From Candidatus Omnitrophota bacterium (GTDB taxonomy: Bacteria > Omnitrophota > Omnitrophia > Omnitrophales > Aquincolibacteriaceae): a stretch of DNA of 37,601 nucleotides. The position numbers and the translations under genes are program-made. The DNA lies in the NCBI GenBank assembly GCA_903819565.1, contig CAIJDY010000137.1:1-37601 (forward strand), read 5' to 3'. Below are positions 1 to 6,722 of the stretch, in pieces (positions within the stretch are counted from its first letter, which is position 1; the number at the start of each line of letters is the position of its first letter). The notes beneath the pieces are model-generated. The model was given only the letters and a program-made list of their open reading frames with translations, ran no database searches and was not told the origin of the DNA.

Positions 1-62
1 AAGAAAGAACCTTCGGAGGCAGTTCCATGCCAAGCACGCTCCGGTGCTGTAGAGAGTGCAGG

Positions 63-120
63 AGTTCGTCACAGGATCATCCCCGATGATCAGGGGCGGA
101 GCCTTTTCTGTTGACGAACT
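63..120. other. Large imperfect stem-loop at left edge
   Basis: The arm AGTTCGTCACAG (63-74) pairs with CTGTTGACGAACT (108-120) apart from one bulged base. The loop carries an inner hairpin, GATCATC/GATGATC. A smaller hairpin, AGCAC/GTGCT, lies just upstream near base 36. On the plus strand the big stem is followed by TTTTA, so it could be a terminator for something ending left of the window, or the 3' end of a structured RNA. I recognise no gene in bases 1-276. One frame is open from base 1 for about 37 codons, but its product looks like nothing known. Confidence 0.3.
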
Positions 121-174
121 TTTAGATAGACGGGGTTGGATTGGGCCCTCGAACAATAATAAGGCGTACAAATA

Positions 175-211
175 AAAAGGGACAGGCAGTTGCTTAATGC
201 CTGTCCCTTTT
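175..211. terminator. Intrinsic terminator, 14-bp perfect stem, possibly bidirectional
   Basis: AAAAGGGACAGGCA (175-188) and TGCCTGTCCCTTTT (198-211) form a perfect 14-bp stem around a 9-base loop. Read on the minus strand it is followed by a T-rich tail (TTTTTATTTG), and it lies about 65 bases past the stop of the small secreted protein, so it most likely ends that transcript. The GGGACAGGC core also resembles REP-type palindromes that are scattered in many genomes next to REP-associated transposases; no transposase is visible here. Confidence 0.75.
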
Positions 212-276
212 CAAAGTATTTCAACCCCATGTCCACCTCGAAGGTGGACGCGGGTCAGGTTCCTCGACTGCTGCGC

Positions 277-600
277 TTATTTCTTTTCGTTCGTTTCCTT
301 CTTCTCGAGTCCTGTCGCGGCGTCTTTGCCGAGCTTCGCGGTGGGCTTCACGATCTCGCCCGTTTGTTCCACGACCGTCTTACTGATGTCCACGACAGCG
401 GTCCCGGTATTGAGGACCGTGTTACCGATCGCCTTGCCTGTCGCCACGGTTCCTTTTCCGATGCCTTCACCCGCCTTCTTGGAAGCATCAACGATCTTCT
501 CGCCGGCTTCTTTCGCGGTCTGCTGTTCCGCCATCACGGCGCCACAGGAAAAACTAAAGATCAAGGCCACTGCCAACAACATGCTCAAAAACTTAACCAT
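277..600 (-). CDS. Small secreted amphipathic Lys/Ala/Gly-rich protein, hypothetical
   Basis: The protein has 107 residues if it starts at the ATG at 600. The ORF track starts two codons earlier at a GTG, but the strong GGAGGAA ribosome site sits 6 bases before the ATG and would nearly touch the GTG. Residues 1-23 form a classical signal peptide (MVKFLSMLLAVALIFSF...) with a likely signal peptidase I site at VMA|EQ; the Cys is not in a proper lipobox. The mature part has no hydrophobic segment and repeats a loose pattern of Lys, Ala, Gly, Thr and Val that would give an amphipathic helix or disordered chain. I do not recognise a family. It probably works in the periplasm or at the envelope. 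It stands alone between its own candidate promoter and a strong terminator. Confidence 0.8.
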   Translation of the reverse strand: MVKFLSMLLAVALIFSFSCGAVMAEQQTAKEAGEKIVDASKKAGEGIGKGTVATGKAIGNTVLNTGTAVVDISKTVVEQTGEIVKPTAKLGKDAATGLEKKETNEKK

Positions 601-710
601 TTGCACTTCCTCCTTGGGTTTTTACTTTTCGAGGGATACGGCTGGGCAGGACGGGAAAAAGTCCTGTTGTTGAAGCCCGCTACCGCTCATCCATTCGTTA
701 CTTGCCGGAT

Positions 711-739
711 ATGATAACCGCAAAGGGACAATATGGAAA
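711..739 (-). promoter_or_regulatory. Candidate sigma-70 promoter for the small secreted protein
   Basis: On the minus strand TTTCCA (734-739) is separated by 17 bases from TATCAT (711-716). This puts a start site near 704 and gives a leader of about 100 bases before the ATG at 600. The fit is moderate (4/6 and 5/6), so this is only a candidate. Confidence 0.35.
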
Positions 740-809
740 GGAAAGAACAAGGGGGCCGCTGAGGGCGTCCCTAGACCTCCAGTCAACCCAAAGGCTGGAC
801 CGGGGCCTG

Positions 810-1589
810 CTACTTCTTTTCTTTTGCCTCAATCTCACATTTGCGGATCGCGGCAATGATCGCATCGTCATTTTCAGGCCGGCCGATGTATTGATCCGCT
901 CCGTCCGCGAGGCACTTTTCCCGATAGTCCATGCCTGAATAGGTGTAACCAATGACCGGAACCTTCGGGGATGGCGTTCCCGCGTCAGCCTTAGGAGCAA
1001 GCTTTTCCTTAATGGTCCGAATGAAACGGGGGCTCGCCTTTTCCGCCATCGCGTATTCCACGACCACGAAATCGGGCCGGTTCCCCGCGGCTAGTTCCCG
1101 CTCAAAGGCCGCTAGGTCAACGGTAAAGGCCACGCGGTACCGTTCCCTGCGGAGAGCTTCGGCGACCTTGGAAACGCGGGAAAGCCCTTCGCTGTCCACG
1201 AGGAAAACCGTTTTTTCCTTCTTCTTGCTAAAGATCGTTTCAACCTCTTTTAATAGTCTCGAGATCATGAAGGGCTTCGTAAGAAATCCCTCCGCCTCCA
1301 GCTCCCTGAAAAGGGGTTCCAGCTCCCCACGCGCCGTAATGACCAGAACGGGAAGTTTGGCCCGGCCGTGGGCGGTGGAGATTTCGCGGTAAAACTGCAG
1401 TCCGTCCATGTGGGGCATGTTCACGTCCATGATCACGAGGTCGGGACGCAAGTTACCGACGATCTTGAGACCCGCTTCACCGTCGCAGGCGGTCAATACG
1501 TGATAGCCCGCCTCCCCGAGGAACTGCCTCAGAATCTCCACGTACTCGGGCTCATCATCCATGACCAGGATGGTTTTTGTTTCTTTCAT
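810..1589 (-). CDS. Tandem-receiver response regulator (second receiver degenerate)
   Basis: The 259-residue protein has two CheY-like domains and no output domain. Receiver 1 (about 5-120) has the full phosphorylation set: acidic pair D11/D12, acceptor D55 in IMDVNMP, T85 and K105 in LTKPF. Receiver 2 (about 126-252) keeps the fold pattern, but the acceptor position is Glu178 (DFVVVEYAM) and the conserved Lys is Arg237, so it probably cannot be phosphorylated and may mimic the phosphorylated state. The gene is transcribed divergently from the receiver/GGDEF-EAL/kinase cluster, and the membrane kinase of that cluster is a plausible phosphodonor (inference). A strong AAGGAGG lies about 13 bases before the ATG, rather far. 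The partner and output are unknown. Confidence 0.9.
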   Translation of the reverse strand: MKETKTILVMDDEPEYVEILRQFLGEAGYHVLTACDGEAGLKIVGNLRPDLVIMDVNMPHMDGLQFYREISTAHGRAKLPVLVITARGELEPLFRELEAEGFLTKPFMISRLLKEVETIFSKKKEKTVFLVDSEGLSRVSKVAEALRRERYRVAFTVDLAAFERELAAGNRPDFVVVEYAMAEKASPRFIRTIKEKLAPKADAGTPSPKVPVIGYTYSGMDYREKCLADGADQYIGRPENDDAIIAAIRKCEIEAKEKK

Positions 1590-1805
1590 CGCTATTGGGA
1601 CCCCTCCTTATTAAGAATAGTGAGGAATTGCTCCTTTTCCTATCGGCAAAAACAACATTTAGTTAAGGATGGGGGACCTGTTTCCAGTAATGTAAGCTAA
1701 GTATCGGACAACAGATCCCGAAGCTATAAAAGATCGCAACTCTATTAGTTTAAATGACTTGTAACTTTACGTCCCCAATAAATTCCAAGACAAGGGCTTT
1801 GCCGT

Positions 1806-1834
1806 TTGCTTTTTTGCAAATGCGGGGGTATACT
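1806..1834 (+). promoter_or_regulatory. Candidate sigma-70 promoter of the signalling cluster
   Basis: TTGCTT (1806-1811), a 17-base spacer and TATACT (1829-1834) form a good housekeeping-type promoter pointing toward the receiver gene at 1937. The start site would be near 1841, with a leader of about 95 bases. Confidence 0.5.
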
Positions 1835-1839
1835 TTTTT

Positions 1840-1863
1840 AGGAACTTCAAAAAGTCCTTTTTT
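1840..1863 (+). terminator. Short hairpin with T-tract in the leader
   Basis: AGGAACTT pairs with AAGTCCT (one bulge) around CAAA and is followed by six Ts. It has the shape of an intrinsic terminator but sits almost at the predicted start site, where it could hardly terminate. It may serve transcripts from further upstream, or be chance. Confidence 0.25.
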
Positions 1864-1936
1864 CGTCGATGGCGGTGTTGTCTTCAACGCTCTTCTGGAT
1901 CGCAGAAGAGCCGGTTTTGAAAAGAAAGACGGAAAT

Positions 1937-2398
1937 ATGACGACCAGCGCAGCAAATGACGTCCCTTACGATGTGGGTCAGAAGGACCTTACCGCCACAC
2001 ACCACTCTCCGGCCCGAAAAAAAAGGGTCCTAATCATCGAGGATGAAGATAGTGCCAGCAAATTCCTCACGCTCCGCTTGACGAAGTTGGGCTTCGACGT
2101 TTCCGCCGCTGCCGACGGAATGACCGGTCTCCAGGAAGTTATGGCCACCCTCCCGGACCTTGTGATCCTGGACCTCATGCTTCCAAAATTGCCCGGAGAA
2201 GAGATCTGCAAGGCGATCCGCGAAAGTTTTGACGACCAGGTCGCAAAAATTCCTGTCATCATGCTTACAGGCAAAGATTCCGTGGTCGACAAAGTCCTCG
2301 GAAAAGTTATCGGCGCCGACGCCTATCTTACAAAACCTTATGACTTCAGCGATCTTCTGGTCGCGATTAGACGTATTATTCCGGAGGTTCCATCATAA
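1937..2398 (+). CDS. Single-domain response regulator (CheY/Spo0F-like)
   Basis: From the ATG at 1937 the protein has 153 residues: a loose N-terminal tail of about 28 residues, then one receiver domain (about 29-148). The acidic pair E35/D36, phospho-acceptor D79 (VILDLMLP), T111 and K133 (LTKPY) are all present, so it should accept phosphate. There is no output domain; it probably passes a signal by protein contact or phosphorelay. I prefer ATG 1937 over the track start at 1754 because a promoter lies between them and receiver homology begins only after residue 28. It is followed after 44 bases by the receiver-GGDEF-EAL gene and then the histidine kinase, suggesting one operon and one pathway. 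Confidence 0.9.
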   Translation: MTTSAANDVPYDVGQKDLTATHHSPARKKRVLIIEDEDSASKFLTLRLTKLGFDVSAAADGMTGLQEVMATLPDLVILDLMLPKLPGEEICKAIRESFDDQVAKIPVIMLTGKDSVVDKVLGKVIGADAYLTKPYDFSDLLVAIRRIIPEVPS

Positions 2399-2442
2399 TG
2401 TAACCGGGAAGAACTCCCGGAACTAACAAGGGACGTGGGCTC

Positions 2443-4125
2443 GTGGAAGATGAAAAGTTCCGACAACCCAGGCTAAAGATCCTGCTCGTCGAGGATGATG
2501 CGGAATTCGCCGCAGTCCTGAGAATACGCTTGGGGAAGGAAACGAATCCCCCGCTTGGAATCACCTGCGCTCCCGACCTTCAACAAGCTCTCGAACTCCT
2601 TAACTCACAACGGTTTGACCTGATCCTCCTGGACCTCATGCTCCCCGATTCGAGCGGGATCCAGACCTTCCTGAAGATCCACGCGCAGGTCCGGCACATC
2701 CCTGTAGTGATCCTCACCGGACTGGACAGCGACAACCTCGCCATTGACGCCGTCCGAAAAGGGGCCGAGGACTATCTCGTCAAAGCGGATATCAACACAC
2801 GTCTTCTGCTCCGGATCGTGCACCACGCTATCGACCGCCACCGCATTAAGGAAAAACTCGCGTCGGTCACGGGTCGTCTCCGGGAAACGAACCTGCTCCT
2901 TGAGAAAATGTCGCTCTTGGACCCTCTGACGGAACTCTATAACCGCCAGGGATTCCAGCAGGTCCTGTGCCGGGAGCTCCAGCTTGCTTCGCGCGGAGAC
3001 GGCCAACTCATGGCGGTCGTGATGGACATCGATGACTTCAAGAAGATCAATGATTCCATGGGCCATCCGGTCGGCGACATCCTTTTAAAGGAAGTGGCCA
3101 AAAAGATCCGGGATTCCCTGCGGGTAACGGACTATGTTGCGCGGATCGGGGGGGATGAGTTTGTCCTCCTCCTGCCCAAAACCACTCTGGGAGAGGCCGT
3201 CCAGCTCGCCGAACGTCTGCGGATCGCCGTTTCAAACACGACGATCACCCTTTCAGAGAAAGAAATGATCCGGATCACCGCCAGCCTAGGCCTCATCCCG
3301 GTCCCGGCGAAAACCTCTTCGGTCGACGAACTATTGGCCGTGGCGGATCCGCTTTTAAGACGCAGCAAGGAGAAGGGCAAGAACCGCGTCTCCTTTGAAG
3401 ACCCCGAGGGCCGTGCCCGTCTTCTATCCACCTCGCATGTAACGGACCTGCTCCGGAACGGGAATAATTTTTTCGCGCTCAAGCAGCCCATTTTCCAGCT
3501 TGCGGAACGGAGCGTCATCGGTTATGAGTTCCTTTCCCGTCTCAACCAGGAAACTTTCTATACGCCGGACGAATTTTTCCGGATCGCGCTGGAAAACAAC
3601 ATGCTGACGCTTGTCGACCATCACTGTTTCCGCTCCTGCGCCTCCAAGGCCGGTGAGCTTGCACCCGAAATGCGCCGCCACATCAACCTGTTCCCCGCCA
3701 CCATCATCGATCTTCCGGCCGAAGAGCTGGTCGACAAGCTCGCGGCGAACTGCCCCGCGAGCAATTATTGTTTTGAAATCAGCGAGCAGCAGATCCTGGG
3801 AGACTCTTCCTCGATGATCGGCCCTGTGCAAGCCTTCAAGAATTACGGGATCACGATCGCGGTCGACGATGTCGGTTTCGGCAATACTTGCCTGGAAAGC
3901 CTTATCCTGCTGGAGCCGGACGTCATCAAAATGGATAAGAAATACGTCCGCGGCATCGCGCAAAGCTCGCAAGTAGAACGCTCTTTCCGCCGCGTCCTCA
4001 AGATCGCGGAAGACCTGAACGCGGAGGTCATCGCCGAAGGCATCGAGTCGGAGGAGGATCTCGTCCGCCTGAGGGACCTTGGCGTAAAATACGGCCAGGG
4101 ATTCCACCTGGGGATGCCGGCCTAA
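2443..4125 (+). CDS. Receiver-GGDEF-EAL protein, cyclic di-GMP turnover
   Basis: This 560-residue response regulator should make and/or break cyclic di-GMP under phosphorelay control. The receiver (about 11-128) has acceptor D64 and K114. The diguanylate cyclase domain (about 155-320) has an intact GGDEF (236-240) and the RxxD inhibitory site (RVTD, 227-230) five residues before it. The C-terminal EAL domain (about 340-558) keeps the expected metal and catalytic residues: E362 in YEFL instead of EAL, N415, E445/E448, D475-D476, K496, E532 and Q552. The loop-6 motif is DDVGFG instead of DDFGTG, so phosphodiesterase activity may be weak. It starts at a GTG, with GGGACG about 10 bases upstream as a weak ribosome site. 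The histidine kinase gene follows after 4 bases and is the likely partner. Confidence 0.93.
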   Translation: MEDEKFRQPRLKILLVEDDAEFAAVLRIRLGKETNPPLGITCAPDLQQALELLNSQRFDLILLDLMLPDSSGIQTFLKIHAQVRHIPVVILTGLDSDNLAIDAVRKGAEDYLVKADINTRLLLRIVHHAIDRHRIKEKLASVTGRLRETNLLLEKMSLLDPLTELYNRQGFQQVLCRELQLASRGDGQLMAVVMDIDDFKKINDSMGHPVGDILLKEVAKKIRDSLRVTDYVARIGGDEFVLLLPKTTLGEAVQLAERLRIAVSNTTITLSEKEMIRITASLGLIPVPAKTSSVDELLAVADPLLRRSKEKGKNRVSFEDPEGRARLLSTSHVTDLLRNGNNFFALKQPIFQLAERSVIGYEFLSRLNQETFYTPDEFFRIALENNMLTLVDHHCFRSCASKAGELAPEMRRHINLFPATIIDLPAEELVDKLAANCPASNYCFEISEQQILGDSSSMIGPVQAFKNYGITIAVDDVGFGNTCLESLILLEPDVIKMDKKYVRGIAQSSQVERSFRRVLKIAEDLNAEVIAEGIESEEDLVRLRDLGVKYGQGFHLGMPA

Positions 4126-4129
4126 GCGC

Positions 4130-6412
4130 ATGGAAAAACCTTTCGAAGAAGTTTCCGGAAGGAAAAAGCGGCCGGACCCCGTCATCTTCATCACGAACCT
4201 CCGGCTGGCGCTGACACTCGCGTTCCTGGGGCTCTTCACCCTGGCGAACTTCCTGCTCCAAAATCACCAGGTCAACCTCACCAAAAAAAACATCGCAACG
4301 ATCGCTTTCTTTGAGAACCAGCACCGGCTGACCCAGCAAATCATGTTTTTCACGTCCCTTTACGCCCAGTCCATCGCCGTCCAGGAAAGAAAGGCCTTGC
4401 GGGAAAGCATTCATGACGACTTGTCGGGGCTTCTCGTTTTTGACGAAACAAGCGGCGGCGAAAACCTCTCATCCTCCAAACTTTCCGCGCCGATCGCCTC
4501 GAGGGTCCAGCGTCTTTATCTTAACGCTCAGGCCCCTCTGAACAAGACCGTCCAGGAATATATCGCGTCCATCAAGTCCTTCATGATGAGCGAACCGATC
4601 CGCGTAAGCTCCGAAAATCCGCAGCTCAAAGACCTGCAAAAGCAAAGCGCCCGGCTGATCACGATCTTTCAGGAGGCGGTCCGGGCCTATCAGGAGAAAA
4701 ACCAGAACCGTGTCGATTCGCTCCAGAGGCTTGGCATGGCGCTTTTCGCGATGACTCTTTTCTGCCTCGTCCTGATCGGCCTTTTTATTTTTCTGCCAGC
4801 GTCCCGGAAGATCGCGACCTCCCTGGGACAGCTCAAGACAACGAACGAGGAACTGGAGAAGATCGTCACCGAAAGAACGGACGCCCTCAGGCAAAACGCC
4901 CTGCAGCTTGCAGACTCCAACGAAAAACTCCGCCAGCAGATCGAGGAACGCCTCCGGGCCGAGCAGGAAGTCCGTAAAACCAACACCTTTTTGGACTCCA
5001 TCATCGAAAATATCCCCAACATGATCTTTATCAAGGACGCGGAGGAGCTTCGTTTCGTCCTTTTTAACCGCGCGGGAGAAGAACTTCTCGGCCGGAATCG
5101 GGATGAGATGCTCGGAAAGAACGACTATGATTTCTTCCCGCGGGAGGAGGCTGATTTTTTCACCGAGAAGGACCGGGACACCCTCCGGAAAAACGAGCTT
5201 CTGAACATTCCCGAGGAACCCATTCACACCCGCAAGCGCGGCATGCGCTTTCTTCATACCAAAAAGATCCCGGTCATGGGCCCCGACGGGGCGCCTTCTT
5301 ACCTGCTCGGGATCTCGGAAGACATTACGGAACAGCTTTTCGCAGAACAAAAGATGCGGGAACTTTCCATGGCGATGGAAAACGCCCTGGACGGCGTCGC
5401 GCGTCTCGACCTGAACATGAAATTCCTGAGCGTGAACAAGGCTTACGCCGTCATGCTGGGCTACTCCCAGGATGAGCTCGTGGGTCTTAATTCCATCGCC
5501 ACGGTCTGCCCCGAAGATCACGACAAGATCCGCGACGCGCTGAATGAGGTAGACCTGAAGGGAAAAGCCGAGACAGAAGTCAAGGCCATCAAAAAGGACG
5601 GCTCGATCTTTCACCAGTACGCAGTCTTTGTCCGGGTCCTGGATAAGGACAGAGAACCCGAAGGTCTTTATTTCTTTACGCGGGACGTCTCCGAGCAGAA
5701 ATATAAAGAATCGCTCGAGATCAAGGCCGACCTCATTCAGATGGTATCGCACGAACTGCGCACGCCGATCCATTCCGTGAGAGAGGGGATCAATATCGTG
5801 CTGGAAGGCCTCACCGGGGAACTGAACGAGGAACAAAAGGAGGTGCTGAACATCTCCAAACGCTGCGTCGACCGGCTGGTCCGCCTGATCAACGACGTGC
5901 TGACCTTTCATAAGTTCGAAGCCGGCGTCGTCGTTTTCAACTTTCAAAAAAACGACCTCAACAAACTGCTCCAGGAAACGGCAGAAGCGATGCGACCCCT
6001 AATCAAGACCAAGGAGCTGTCCCTTGAACTGGAGCTCCGGAAGGATCTGCCGGAAATTGAAATGGACCGGGACAAGATCGCCCAGGTCCTCACGAATTTC
6101 CTTCAAAATGCCGTCAAATTCACGGACCGCGGAGGGATCACCCTCGTTTCATCTCTTTGCGGCGAGGGCGTCAGGGTCTCGGTCAAAGATACCGGCGTCG
6201 GAGTGCAACAGGCCGACCAGCCAAAGCTTTTCAGGAAGTTCGGACAGCTCGAGTCGGCGAAACTGATCGCGCCGGGAGGGACCGGCCTGGGTCTCGCGAT
6301 CTCCAAAAAGATCATCGACCAACACCATGGCACAATCGCGTTGGAATCCGTTTACAAGAAAGGCAGCGTCTTCTCGTTCACGCTACCTCTAACACAGGCC
6401 CGCCCGTCCTAA
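4130..6412 (+). CDS. Membrane sensor histidine kinase with two PAS domains
   Basis: The protein has 760 residues. Transmembrane helices at about 20-43 and 201-223 flank a mostly helical periplasmic sensor region that resembles the PilJ-type ligand region (QHRLTQQIMFF...). A coiled coil (about 232-285) links to two PAS domains (about 283-402 and 408-525). The HisKA domain has phospho-acceptor H541 in VSHELRTP. The ATPase domain shows the N box (NFLQNAVKF, N660), G1 (DTGVG) and G2 (GTGLGLAISKKI). No receiver domain is attached, so it should phosphorylate separate receivers, most simply the two encoded directly upstream. The gap to the upstream gene is only 4 bases. The signal sensed is unknown. 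Confidence 0.93.
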   Translation: MEKPFEEVSGRKKRPDPVIFITNLRLALTLAFLGLFTLANFLLQNHQVNLTKKNIATIAFFENQHRLTQQIMFFTSLYAQSIAVQERKALRESIHDDLSGLLVFDETSGGENLSSSKLSAPIASRVQRLYLNAQAPLNKTVQEYIASIKSFMMSEPIRVSSENPQLKDLQKQSARLITIFQEAVRAYQEKNQNRVDSLQRLGMALFAMTLFCLVLIGLFIFLPASRKIATSLGQLKTTNEELEKIVTERTDALRQNALQLADSNEKLRQQIEERLRAEQEVRKTNTFLDSIIENIPNMIFIKDAEELRFVLFNRAGEELLGRNRDEMLGKNDYDFFPREEADFFTEKDRDTLRKNELLNIPEEPIHTRKRGMRFLHTKKIPVMGPDGAPSYLLGISEDITEQLFAEQKMRELSMAMENALDGVARLDLNMKFLSVNKAYAVMLGYSQDELVGLNSIATVCPEDHDKIRDALNEVDLKGKAETEVKAIKKDGSIFHQYAVFVRVLDKDREPEGLYFFTRDVSEQKYKESLEIKADLIQMVSHELRTPIHSVREGINIVLEGLTGELNEEQKEVLNISKRCVDRLVRLINDVLTFHKFEAGVVVFNFQKNDLNKLLQETAEAMRPLIKTKELSLELELRKDLPEIEMDRDKIAQVLTNFLQNAVKFTDRGGITLVSSLCGEGVRVSVKDTGVGVQQADQPKLFRKFGQLESAKLIAPGGTGLGLAISKKIIDQHHGTIALESVYKKGSVFSFTLPLTQARPS

Positions 6413-6435
6413 GAGCCCCTAATATAACGAGCTTC

Positions 6436-6650
6436 TGTCATCCCCACGCCACCGCATTTTGCGGGGTCCCGCCCGAAGGCGGAAAAAGCGAAGATCCGGA
6501 AAATGGATTCCAGCACTGAACGACCGATTAAATTTATCGAAAATTTAGTGCGGCACTTGCTTTCAATATGGAAGCCAGTGTCGATAAAAACATTTCCGCC
6601 AGACGGCGTCGGCGGATCCGTCCAGCGCCTTGTGGCGGACGGGAATGACA
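6436..6650. repeat. MITE-like, hairpin-rich element with terminal inverted repeats
   Basis: This roughly 215-base stretch begins with TGTCATCCCC (6436-6445) and ends with GGGAATGACA (6641-6650), inverted repeats matching at 9 of 10 positions. Inside are perfect small hairpins: CCGCA/TGCGG (6452-6464), CCGCC/GGCGG (6469-6482), and a pair near 6598-6620. The GTCATTCCC-type ends and the ATGGATTCCAG motif resemble dispersed non-coding repeats common in GC-rich genomes. No target duplication is evident, and no real ORF lies inside. Together with its flanks it fills the 310-base gap 6413-6722 between two convergent genes, where it could also act as a two-way terminator. Confidence 0.5.
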
Positions 6651-6722
6651 TTTTGTTGGAAATTCCAATTTCCTAAGAAAAAATCCCGGGGATTAAAAAA
6701 GGAGAGTTTTGTTGCGTCCGAA

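Larger units (their letters stand above)
1590..1936. other. Divergent intergenic region between two response-regulator genes
   Basis: These 347 bases separate the minus-strand tandem receiver gene from the plus-strand receiver gene. They are AT-richer than the surroundings. They hold the promoter described at 1806-1834 and a small hairpin with a T-run at 1840-1863. The ORF track extends the plus-strand receiver gene back to 1754, but that extension encodes unremarkable sequence and would place the promoter inside the gene, so I treat it as non-coding. No other gene is visible. Confidence 0.6.

Noticed and set aside
1754-1936. N-terminal 61 residues of the track ORF for the response regulator
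   Set aside because: They match nothing in receiver proteins and contain a good promoter; ATG 1937 is preferred.
4469-5947. 492-residue minus-strand ORF opposite the histidine kinase
   Set aside because: It is a codon-bias shadow of a gene with clear PAS, HisKA and ATPase motifs; its own sequence shows no domain.
6413-6722. Possible small protein in the gap after the kinase gene
   Set aside because: Short ORFs here follow hairpins and repeats and have no ribosome site or recognisable sequence.
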